Source of the DNA: Anderseniella sp.
GTDB lineage: Bacteria > Pseudomonadota > Alphaproteobacteria > Rhizobiales > Aestuariivirgaceae
Reading direction: 5' to 3'
Assembly: GCA_013041995.1 (NCBI GenBank)
Contig: JABDRA010000648.1
Location: 1 to 9,074 of the forward strand
Length of the DNA: 9,074 nt
The notes under the pieces were generated by a model. That model did not search any database, had not been told where the DNA came from, and saw only the letters and a program-made list of their open reading frames with translations. Positions 1-5,598 of this stretch are shown here, in pieces (the first letter of the stretch is position 1; each line of letters starts with the position of its first letter). Position numbers and translations under genes: made by a program.

Positions 1-153
1 ACCTATGTCCGCCAGCATCCGGTCATCAAGGTCATGCAGGGCACGAACCTTTGAACGCGCGCGCCAGTTGCGGATTAAACCTGACAATGAGAACCCGGTG
101 GCAGCCGGGCGAACCTGTTGGATGGTGCAATCAGTCATTGTGCAATTAGTCAT
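1..153 (-). CDS. DUF1127 small protein, 5' part only
   Basis: This is the first 51 codons of a gene that runs off the left edge; I translated it by hand from the minus strand. It starts at the ATG whose first base is 153, with an AGGAGA ribosome-binding site at 162-167. The N-terminal 25 residues are not conserved-looking. They are followed by a typical DUF1127 (YjiS-like) core: a tryptophan in an arginine-rich stretch (NWRARSKVRAL, residues 29-39), then LHDLDDRMLADIG (39-51), the family's signature, cut off where the usual short tail would begin. Family members are usually 45-100 residues. Some alphaproteobacterial ones, such as CcaF1 of Rhodobacter, bind RNA and affect stress or carbon responses; the role here is unknown. 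The gene is divergent from the LysR regulator at 326, a common arrangement in Rhizobiales, so that regulator may control it. Confidence 0.85.
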   Translation of the reverse strand, partial: MTNCTMTDCTIQQVRPAATGFSLSGLIRNWRARSKVRALHDLDDRMLADIG

Positions 154-154
154 G
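125..154 (-). repeat. 15-bp tandem duplication at the start of the DUF1127 gene
   Basis: Two adjacent 15-bp units (125-139 and 140-154 on the plus strand) match at 13 of 15 bases. On the coding strand each unit gives ATG-ACT-(A/G)AT-TGC-ACN, so the protein begins MTNCT MTDCT. The duplication copies the start codon in frame. Only the outer ATG (153) has a Shine-Dalgarno sequence at normal spacing. Confidence 0.8.
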
Positions 155-175
155 GCACTAATCTCCTGTTGGCGG

Positions 176-187
176 AAAACCGGTTTT
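176..187. promoter_or_regulatory. 12-bp perfect palindrome in divergent intergenic region
   Basis: AAAACCGGTTTT is a perfect palindrome lying 23 bases upstream of the DUF1127 start and about 140 bases before the LysR start. It could be an operator or part of a promoter for either gene. It has no T-tract of its own that would make it a terminator, and no known consensus is matched. Confidence 0.3.
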
Positions 188-234
188 AACGGTCTTTCAC
201 AGTGGGCCGCCGGGTCACAGCGGGAGTTGCTGGT

Positions 235-256
235 CATATTGACTGTCTGCAATATG
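235..256. promoter_or_regulatory. Candidate LysR operator (CATATTG-N8-CAATATG)
   Basis: A 7-bp perfect inverted repeat with an 8-base spacer (arms 235-241 and 250-256) lies in the region shared by the DUF1127 and LysR promoters. LysR-family dimers usually bind dyads of about this size, and such regulators commonly repress their own gene while controlling a divergent one. The spacing does not give an exact T-N11-A box, so this is a candidate based on symmetry and position only. Confidence 0.4.
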
Positions 257-325
257 CGGCTTGACTGACCATCAATCCAACGAATAGTATTTATGGCAAT
301 CATCAACAATATTGATGGAAACGCT

Positions 326-1201
326 ATGCTGCCCAACCTGGATGTCGACCTGCTCAAGACCTTCGCCATATTGGCGGAAACCGGCAATTTCACCCGCACC
401 GCGGAAGAGGTTGGCCGCACCCAGTCGGCTGTTTCCATGCAGGTCAAACGCCTGGAAGAGCTGGTCGGAAAACCGCTGATTGCGCGGGTCGGGCGGACCA
501 ATTCACTGACTTCAGACGGCCAGATGATGCTGGATTATGCCCGCCGCATGATCCATTTAAACGACGAGGCAATAACGGCTTTCACCAAGCCGGAAATTAC
601 CGGTCATGTGCGCTTTGGCACCCCGGATGACTATGCGGACCGCATCCTGCCTGACGTGATGGCGCGGTTTGCCCGCACCAATCCGAAAGTTCAGGTGGAT
701 GTCGACTGCCGGGCCAGCCGCACCATGGTGGACATGGTGACATCCGGTGACCTCGACCTGGCCATGATTACGTGTGAGAGCGACATCGCCAATGCACAAA
801 TCATCCGCTCCGAACGCCTGCTGTGGGTGACTTCGGCGCGCCATTCAGTACATCGCAGTGAAATACTGCCGGTGGCCCTGTCGCAGTTCGGATGTGCCTG
901 GCGGCAGATGGCGCTGGACGGACTTGAGGTGATCGGGCGTCCCTATCGGCTCGCTTATTCCAGTTCCAATTCAGTGGCGATCACTTCTGCCGTCCTTGCC
1001 GGACTGGCCATTGCCGCCATTCCTGAAATCTGCATGCGGCCCGGCATGCGCGTACTGAGCGAAACTGACGGGTTCCCGCCGCCGGGAATGTTCGATATCG
1101 GCTTGATCAGATCATCAAAATCCAATGCCGCCATCGACAGCCTCGCCTGCCATATTGCCGACGCCATGTGCCAACTGACACCTGCCGTTGCGGCGGAGTG
1201 A
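326..1201 (+). CDS. LysR-family transcriptional regulator, LrhA/HexA-like
   Basis: This is a 291-residue regulator, the usual length for a LysR protein. The N-terminal winged helix-turn-helix (about residues 5-65) carries the LrhA-like stretch NLDVDLLKTF and the recognition-helix region RTQSAVSMQVKRLEEL. The co-inducer-binding domain (about 92-285) contains DDYADRILPDVMARFA and, near the end, RVLSETDGFPPPG, both of which resemble E. coli LrhA by eye. LrhA-type regulators control motility, attachment or stress genes; the target here is not known. I chose the ATG at 326 because its protein begins directly at the conserved NLDxDLL stretch and a short GGAAA lies 4 bases upstream. An in-frame ATG at 293 would add 11 residues but has no visible ribosome-binding site. 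The divergent DUF1127 gene is the most obvious candidate target. Family assignment is firm; the LrhA subgroup is likely. Confidence 0.93.
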   Translation: MLPNLDVDLLKTFAILAETGNFTRTAEEVGRTQSAVSMQVKRLEELVGKPLIARVGRTNSLTSDGQMMLDYARRMIHLNDEAITAFTKPEITGHVRFGTPDDYADRILPDVMARFARTNPKVQVDVDCRASRTMVDMVTSGDLDLAMITCESDIANAQIIRSERLLWVTSARHSVHRSEILPVALSQFGCAWRQMALDGLEVIGRPYRLAYSSSNSVAITSAVLAGLAIAAIPEICMRPGMRVLSETDGFPPPGMFDIGLIRSSKSNAAIDSLACHIADAMCQLTPAVAAE

Positions 1202-1301
1202 ACGTTGTTTGACAGCGGCTGCGGCATCCAGGACATTTGCTGATCTGCAATATGCCCGGACTTCGGATGACATCGCCGGCCAGTCGATCCTTACCCCAGG
1301 C

Positions 1302-1781
1302 TCAAAGTCGGCGGCTAGTGTCCATTATCAATCGCGGCGGCAGAGGAATTGGTTCGCCCGTGACCTCCACTCCAATCTCAAGGTCGGAACGCCAGCGAAC
1401 GATCACAGGCAGCAATTCCTCTTTGGATTCGATCAACAGTTCAAATTTGTCGGGCACTGCGACATCACCTAATAATCTCAGCTTCATTCCTGAGTTCGAC
1501 TCATCGCGAATCTGGCAATTTACTTGATACCGACGGTTATGGAATACGACCTTGGCACTCCGCAGACACCGGTTTCGCGAGGTTTCTCTTTTTTGATCGA
1601 ACGCGAGACCAATAGCCGGACTCAATTGTTCTTTAGGCTTGCTGACCTGTCCAATATCAGCGCTGGCCGAAGGCACCGGGTGCGGCTCCGGCGGAACTGC
1701 AGTTGCGGTATCATCCCATGCGCCTGACGAAACCAAGGTTGGAGGACTGCGCGGGTTGATACGATCTTTCAGCGCTCGCAT
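1302..1781 (-). CDS. PilZ-domain protein
   Basis: This is a 159-residue protein. Residues 1-65 are low-complexity and proline-rich, probably unstructured. Residues 68-142 form one PilZ domain: SRNRCLRSAKVVF, then NCQIRDESNSGMKLRL, VPDKFELLI, and the closing VRWRSDLEIGVEV. PilZ domains bind cyclic di-GMP through RxxxR and (D/N)xSxxG. The second motif is intact here (D93, S95, G98), but the first is degenerate (RNRCLR, with Asn at the first Arg position), so nucleotide binding is uncertain. There is no signal peptide or membrane segment, so it is presumably cytoplasmic. The ATG at 1781 has no clear Shine-Dalgarno sequence, and an in-frame stop lies 24 bases upstream; the true start could be a non-ATG codon further in. 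It converges with the LrhA-like gene, whose stop is 100 bases away. Confidence 0.82.
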   Translation of the reverse strand: MRALKDRINPRSPPTLVSSGAWDDTATAVPPEPHPVPSASADIGQVSKPKEQLSPAIGLAFDQKRETSRNRCLRSAKVVFHNRRYQVNCQIRDESNSGMKLRLLGDVAVPDKFELLIESKEELLPVIVRWRSDLEIGVEVTGEPIPLPPRLIMDTSRRL

Positions 1782-2107
1782 GCGAGCGAGGAGGCTTTCA
1801 GGCTAGGAATTGGCAACGGGTTGAGTGTCAGGAGGAGAAACTTGAACAGATTTAATTGGCCTCATGTCTGGTTTTGTCATCAGCTGGCATGCTCCTCAAG
1901 CAACCAGCAAACAGGACTCCATGAAGCTTGCGTGGAACTGGAGATGACCAATTCGAGGCAGCCTGCAAATAGCTGGAAATCAAGGCCGGATTACCCTTGC
2001 GATCATGTCGGCACTGTTACCCGGGCGGGATGAAACATCATGGTCCTGCTCATCACAACCCGCCTGTACTGAATAATACCAACGGGCCCGTTGGTAGAAG
2101 GTCCATC
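1782..2107. other. Intergenic stretch of about 325 bases, no convincing gene
   Basis: This stretch holds the upstream region of the PilZ gene on its left and the terminator-like palindrome of the LysR gene on its right. A plus-strand open frame (1821-2033, TTG starts at 1821 and 1842) has a GGAGGAG just before the second TTG. Its product, rich in Trp, Cys, His and Asn, resembles no family I know and does not look like a natural protein. I see no tRNA or structured RNA that I can name. Confidence 0.5.
2077..2096 (-). terminator. Perfect 20-bp palindrome, likely terminator of the CrgA-type LysR gene
   Basis: The left half TACCAACGGG is the exact reverse complement of the right half CCCGTTGGTA, so RNA from the minus strand can form a stem of 8 bp with a 4-base loop. 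It lies 12 bases past the stop codon of the LysR gene and is followed in the direction of transcription by TTATT. That is the right place and shape for a rho-independent terminator, but the U-tract is weak. An alternative is a protein-binding site. Confidence 0.55.
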
Positions 2108-2983
2108 TCAACTTGCAAGATGATCAACAAGGTACCTCGTCAATCCCAGTCTTGGAGCATTCTGGGGCCAGACCGCATAAATTCCGATGTCTTCAACATG
2201 CCAGTCAGGCAGAACATACTCCATCAGCCCGTCATTGATGTCGTCCTCGGCAAGAAAATCCGGAACAAACGCCAATCCGGTTCCAGCGCGGGCAAACTGA
2301 TAAAGGGCATGTGCGTCGTTCACGGCGATGCGGGAAGCCGGTTTCAAGGTCACGGTCTTGTGCCCGGCTTTTTGAAACTTCGTCTTGGTGGTTCTGACCG
2401 GAGAAAGCTCCAGCCAGTCCCAATCGTTCAAATCTTCCGGTGACGTTGGTTCTCGCCGCGAGACCAGATAGGACCTGGCGGCAACAAGCCGGCGATCTAC
2501 GCTGCCGAGTTTGCGGGCAACAAGCGCGCTGTCCTTAAGCCAGCCCATTCGTATCGCCAGGTCGAATCCATCCCCGATCAAACTCTTGCGGGTATCTGAG
2601 AAATCGACCGATATCTGAACTTTTCCATTGGCCAGCAAAAAACCGGCGATTTGTTCGACCAGCTTTGAACGCGCCAAGACCGCAGGCATTGTAATGCGCA
2701 GTTCTCCGGACGGTTCGCGAGTTTGATCAGAGACAGATCGAAGACCTGTTTCTGCCGCGTCAATCATGGCGCGTGCGGATGAAAGTAAACGTTCGCCGTC
2801 GCGTGTCAAAGACAAGGTGCGTGTTGATCGATAGATCAAAGCGGTACCAAGCCGTTTTTCCAATTCCGATACCTGATGACTTACCACCGACGGCGACAGC
2901 TTCATGGCCCTTGCTGCAGCCCGGAAAGAGCCGTGATCGATTGTCCTGACGAAAATCGCCATCTGGCGAAGTTGATTTATCAT
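2108..2983 (-). CDS. LysR-family transcriptional regulator, CrgA/DmlR-like
   Basis: This is a 291-residue LysR protein. The winged helix-turn-helix spans about residues 3-62, with MAIFVRTIDHGSFRAAAR, the recognition segment SPSVVSHQVSELEKRLG, and RSTRTLSLTRDGERLL. The effector domain follows (about 88-290). It has the features of the CrgA/DmlR group: GELRITMPAVLAR, DFSDTRKSLIGDGFDLAIRMG, VARKLGSVDRRLVAA, and near the end ARAGTGLAFVPDFLAE. Such regulators often sense small aromatic or carbonyl compounds and act on a divergent neighbour. The start at 2983 follows a weak GGAAA and is the only ATG compatible with the full helix-turn-helix. It is divergent from the SnoaL-like/cupin pair with a 130-base AT-rich gap, so it probably regulates that pair as well as itself. 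Confidence 0.93.
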   Translation of the reverse strand: MINQLRQMAIFVRTIDHGSFRAAARAMKLSPSVVSHQVSELEKRLGTALIYRSTRTLSLTRDGERLLSSARAMIDAAETGLRSVSDQTREPSGELRITMPAVLARSKLVEQIAGFLLANGKVQISVDFSDTRKSLIGDGFDLAIRMGWLKDSALVARKLGSVDRRLVAARSYLVSRREPTSPEDLNDWDWLELSPVRTTKTKFQKAGHKTVTLKPASRIAVNDAHALYQFARAGTGLAFVPDFLAEDDINDGLMEYVLPDWHVEDIGIYAVWPQNAPRLGLTRYLVDHLAS

Positions 2984-3113
2984 GCAAAATTTCCAAACAG
3001 TGTATTTTTATTATTCTATATTATCTTTTAATAAGCGTTCGTCCATGCTCTGGAGGAAGGAAGCCGTGTCAAAAAAATTTCGACCGGCAGTTCCGGGAAA
3101 CCAGGAGAACACA
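2984..3113. promoter_or_regulatory. AT-rich divergent promoter region
   Basis: The stretch 2996-3034 is strikingly AT-rich compared with its surroundings and contains the weak inverted repeat TTATTA (3008-3013) and TAATAA (3029-3034). It must hold the promoters of the LysR gene and the SnoaL-like gene and probably the regulator's binding site. I cannot assign -35 and -10 boxes with confidence. A GGAGGAAGG (3052-3060) before GTG 3066 offers an alternative start for the plus-strand gene. Confidence 0.4.
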
Positions 3114-3593
3114 ATGACCAAATTCAGAGTAATAATTGCTGCTCTTGCACTGCTGCTCATGCCCATGACAAACGCCGCAATGGCAGATGACAAGCCACTT
3201 GTTCAGACCTTTTATGACTTTCTTAGCAATCCCGCGTCCGACGCACACGCTGACGCTTTCAAATCAGCAACTACGGCAAGTTGGGGCAGCATTGGTGACT
3301 ATTCAGGAAAAATCAAAACGCGTGATGCTTTCATTGGCCAGGTCGGCGGGTTCGGCAAACTGATTCCCGACCTGACCTGGGCGGTGGAAGAAATGATCCA
3401 GGCAGGCGATCGCGTCGTGGTGCGCAGCCGGGCCACGGGAACTCCGACCGGTCCATTGTTTGGCGTGGATGGCAAGGGCAAGAGCTTTGACATCCTGACG
3501 ATTGATATTCACACAATCGAAGACGGCAAGATTACTCGAACATATCATGTCGAGGACTGGGCCGGCGCACTGCGCCAATTGAGCGCCAAGTAA
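3114..3593 (+). CDS. Exported SnoaL-like (NTF2-fold) protein
   Basis: This is a 159-residue protein. Residues 1-24 are a signal peptide: charged KFR, a hydrophobic stretch of Ile, Ala and Leu, and an AMA cleavage site before DDK, so the product is predicted to be periplasmic. The mature part fits the SnoaL-like polyketide cyclase/ester cyclase branch of the NTF2 fold: FGKLIPDLTWAVEEMIQAGDRVVVRSRATGT (77-110), then GKGKSFDILTIDIHTIEDGKI and HVEDWAGALRQL at the end. The fold makes a cone-shaped pocket for small hydrophobic molecules; some members are cyclases or isomerases, many are uncharacterised. I chose ATG 3114 because of AGGAG six bases upstream and a compact signal peptide. GTG 3066, also with a good ribosome-binding site, would lengthen the N-terminus by 16 residues. 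It heads a cassette with the cupin gene and faces the CrgA-type regulator. Confidence 0.85.
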   Translation: MTKFRVIIAALALLLMPMTNAAMADDKPLVQTFYDFLSNPASDAHADAFKSATTASWGSIGDYSGKIKTRDAFIGQVGGFGKLIPDLTWAVEEMIQAGDRVVVRSRATGTPTGPLFGVDGKGKSFDILTIDIHTIEDGKITRTYHVEDWAGALRQLSAK

Positions 3594-3603
3594 ACCTCAT
3601 GTT

Positions 3604-3632
3604 GCGGGCCGGGCAACGCTGTGCCCGGCCGC
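3604..3632 (+). terminator. GC-rich hairpin between the SnoaL-like and cupin genes
   Basis: GGCCGGGCA (3607-3615) pairs perfectly with TGCCCGGCC (3622-3630) around a 6-base loop. The flanking GC and GC-rich ends extend the stem with a one-base bulge. It begins 10 bases after the SnoaL-like stop and is followed by TCTTCTCC rather than a T-run. It could be a partial terminator, or a processing or stabilising structure that makes the upstream gene more abundant than the cupin. Confidence 0.5.
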
Positions 3633-3659
3633 TCTTCTCCAGGCAGAGGATACGCCAGA

Positions 3660-4142
3660 ATGACAAAACGCTATTCCTTTGTGAGACCGCTGGGCGGAAC
3701 CGACTACGAATGGTCAGCCGATCATGCGTACGTGAAAGTTTCCGCTCACGACACTGACGGTCACTTCACCTTGATGGAAGACAATCTGAAATCCACGTTT
3801 GCCCTGGGTCTTCATCGCCATGACCATCATGCGGAGACGTTTTACATATTGGAGGGTAATCTGGACTTCCATGTAGACGGGGACTGGATAACGGCTCCAC
3901 CGGGAAGCTGTCTTCATATCCCACCCGGTATTCCGCACGCCTGTGTGATGAGCGAGGCAAATGCTTCTGCGCGGATGCTGATGATCTTCCAGCCGGCAGG
4001 TTTTGATCTATATCTGGCGGAACTTGGCAAAATGAGCGATCAACAACTCAATGCCCCGCTCAAGATGCAGGAACTGGCTCGAAAATACGATATTATCAAC
4101 CTCGGTGACGTTCCCGAGCGAGGCGAGCCAGTTATCAAATAA
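3660..4142 (+). CDS. Cupin-domain protein
   Basis: This is a 160-residue protein with one cupin beta-barrel. Motif 1 is complete (G50, H52, H54, E59, G66 in GLHRHDHHAETFYILEG). Motif 2 (G82, P88, G90, H93 in GSCLHIPPGIPH) is complete except for its final Asn, which is Met here. The four metal ligands H52, H54, E59 and H93 are present, so it probably binds Fe, Mn or another divalent metal. There is no signal peptide, so it is cytoplasmic. The C-terminal helix region (PAGFDLYLAEL and LARKYDIINLG) is like that of quercetin-dioxygenase-type small cupins, but the reaction cannot be predicted; isomerase, dioxygenase and sensor roles all occur. I chose ATG 3660 because AGAGGA lies 9 bases upstream. 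It follows the SnoaL-like gene by 66 bases, across a hairpin, and is probably co-regulated with it. Confidence 0.88.
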   Translation: MTKRYSFVRPLGGTDYEWSADHAYVKVSAHDTDGHFTLMEDNLKSTFALGLHRHDHHAETFYILEGNLDFHVDGDWITAPPGSCLHIPPGIPHACVMSEANASARMLMIFQPAGFDLYLAELGKMSDQQLNAPLKMQELARKYDIINLGDVPERGEPVIK

Positions 4143-4523
4143 CAACTCGCGCACGACATGCTGGTTTGGCAATGACGGCCTTTGAACGGGTCTGATTGAA
4201 TGCCCGGTACCGGCATTGCGCAATTGTTCAGTTCGTGCAAACCGAAGGTCGACCTGGCAAACCCAGCCGACAGTAGCGCGGCTGAAGGGACCCCAGATTA
4301 CAGATACGACTTTTCTCGGCCTGTCACTCGAAACATGTCATAAATGGATCGGAAGACCCCTGCTCCTGCAACCCGCAGTTGCTCGGATATGAACGCAAGA
4401 TTGCCATTGCATTCGACAAAGCCACATTGTGGTCAATATATTCATTTTGACTGAGGCTAAGGGGGGAGGCGTGATGCGGCTTCCACTATCAAGGGATGGC
4501 TCCTGAAGGTTCTTTCTCGCGCA
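4143..4523. other. Intergenic stretch of about 380 bases, no convincing gene
   Basis: The stretch between the cupin gene and the J-domain gene shows no open frame with protein-like composition. It contains a small imperfect hairpin (4199-4217), an AT-rich patch around 4434-4449 that may include promoter elements, and a very purine-rich GGGGGGAGG (4461-4469) that would serve as a strong ribosome-binding site for a 10-codon frame (4474-4506). The promoter of the J-domain gene must lie here, but I cannot place it. Confidence 0.45.
4199..4217 (+). terminator. Weak hairpin downstream of the cupin gene
   Basis: AATGCC-C-GGTACC-GGCATT forms a stem with a single bulged C, about 57 bases past the cupin stop. 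There is no T-tract after it. It could be a terminator stem or chance. Confidence 0.25.
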
Positions 4524-4538
4524 CGTGTAAAGTACACG
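4524..4538. promoter_or_regulatory. 15-bp inverted repeat upstream of the J-domain gene
   Basis: CGTGTA (4524-4529) and TACACG (4533-4538) are exact inverted copies around AAG. The centre is 42 bases before the preferred ATG at 4573 and abuts the alternative GTG at 4540. Its size and symmetry fit the operator of a dimeric regulator; as RNA it would give a 6-bp hairpin in the leader. No specific regulator is implied. Confidence 0.4.
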
Positions 4539-4572
4539 AGTGACGAGTAAGGTGGTTGTGGGTTGTGTAAAA

Positions 4573-5532
4573 ATGCAGTGTGATCCGAACAAGGACTACT
4601 TCGCGATATTGGGATTGTCTTCCGAGGCACATCCGGAGGTGGTCAAGGCGGCCCATCGGGCGCTGGCGAAGAAATTTCACCCCGATCTCCACACAGGCGA
4701 AGATCCCGAAGCCGAGAAAAGATTTCAGGAAATACAAGAGGCCTATGAAGTTCTTCGCGACGAGGACAAGCTGAAGCAATATATGGACCTGCGCGCGCGG
4801 ATCCAGATGCAGCAGCAACAACAGGCAACACCGGCAGAACCCCATATCCGTCCGAGAGTCTATCTGAAGCTGGACGACAGATGGGATCACCTGGTTCGAC
4901 AGCACCCGGAACTCAGCCAGCGCTATGCGAAATTCTGCTTTCTGTCCCACAAGCTCGGAAGACAGTACAAGCTGATCATTCTGGGGGCTCCGGATCCTGC
5001 TCGCTTCAAGCGTATGGGAGCGAAGCTGGAACGGCAATTCTACAGAAGGCATTTCTCCTATCACCGGAACCTGCAGACACTGGCCAAGAGACTGGCTGCC
5101 AATCACAGACGGCATGCCGTGCGGATGCTGCAGGCGGAGATAAAAGGCAGGCGATTTGTGTCAAAACGCAGCAGGTCCGAAATACTGTGGCGTTACGAAT
5201 CGAGATACCTGCAGACCGCAGCTGCCCCGGTAAGAGCTGCCAACAGGTCATCACAACGCACCCGCGTTCAACGCGGTGCGGCTCGCCGGCATTATCCAGG
5301 GCAACAACGCACCACACTCAAGTCAAGCCGTAACCGGCCAATTGCCTGGTTATGCATGGGGATGGCGGTAGCGCTCGGCGCGCTTATCGTCGTCGGCCCG
5401 TTGTTGGCACCATCCGAGATCGGTCTGAACCAACAGGCTCAGGCTCAGGCCCAGACCCTTGGCCGGTCCAATTGTGTGATCACGACACCGCTTGCCACCT
5501 CTGCGGAACAACTCAATAAGGACGTCTGTTAA
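4573..5532 (+). CDS. Membrane-anchored J-domain (DnaJ-like) protein
   Basis: This is a 319-residue protein. Residues 7-70 are a J domain: DYFAILGLSSEAHPEVVKAA (8-27), the invariant HPD at 36-38, and FQEIQEAYEVLRDEDK. It should therefore stimulate the ATPase of a DnaK-type Hsp70. The zinc finger and substrate domains of true DnaJ are absent. A Gln-rich linker follows, then a strongly basic region (about 95-250) unlike any family I recognise. A single hydrophobic segment (about 257-278, AWLCMGMAVALGALIVVGPLL) anchors it. The basic residues before it predict the J domain in the cytoplasm and a 40-residue tail in the periplasm. The tail has a QAQAQAQ stretch and two cysteines (301 and the final 319) that might pair. 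The start is uncertain: ATG 4573 begins close to the J domain but has a poor ribosome-binding site; GTG 4540 would add 11 residues. It converges with the Rid gene. Confidence 0.85.
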   Translation: MQCDPNKDYFAILGLSSEAHPEVVKAAHRALAKKFHPDLHTGEDPEAEKRFQEIQEAYEVLRDEDKLKQYMDLRARIQMQQQQQATPAEPHIRPRVYLKLDDRWDHLVRQHPELSQRYAKFCFLSHKLGRQYKLIILGAPDPARFKRMGAKLERQFYRRHFSYHRNLQTLAKRLAANHRRHAVRMLQAEIKGRRFVSKRSRSEILWRYESRYLQTAAAPVRAANRSSQRTRVQRGAARRHYPGQQRTTLKSSRNRPIAWLCMGMAVALGALIVVGPLLAPSEIGLNQQAQAQAQTLGRSNCVITTPLATSAEQLNKDVC

Positions 5533-5598
5533 GGGCGCTGAACTCAGAGCCGCTGTTCACAGCAGTCAAAATTAATGACGGCTTTTGGAATTCGGTTG

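Noticed and set aside
5..268. Plus-strand open frame at the left edge.
   Set aside because: It is antisense to the DUF1127 gene, has an Arg/Ser/Cys-rich composition and no motif; the minus strand explains the sequence better.
169..384. TTGGCGGAAAACCGG (169-183) resembling TTGGCGGAAACCGG (371-384) inside the LysR gene, as a possible pair of regulator sites.
   Set aside because: The second copy lies in conserved coding sequence and differs by one base insertion; a chance match is more likely than paired operators.
305..1157. Repeated CATATTG heptamers (235, 367, 1151) as a spread set of regulatory boxes around the LrhA-like gene.
   Set aside because: The heptamer also occurs elsewhere in the window inside coding sequence (for example near 3845 and 5717) with no consistent spacing, so only the symmetric pair at 235-256 was kept.
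1821..2033. Plus-strand open frame with GGAGGAG before a TTG start at 1842.
   Set aside because: The product has improbable composition (many Trp, Cys, His, Ser, Asn), no recognisable motif, and the start spacing is only 4 bases; it looks like non-coding sequence that happens to be open.
5433..5454. CAGGCT-like tandem triplet pairs in the J-domain gene as a contingency repeat.
   Set aside because: Only about three imperfect copies in frame, encoding QAQAQAQ; too short to suggest phase variation.
5552..5563. GCTGT-TC-ACAGC between the convergent J-domain and Rid genes as a bidirectional terminator.
   Set aside because: The loop would be 2 bases (or the stem only 4 bp) and neither side has a T-tract; too weak to call.
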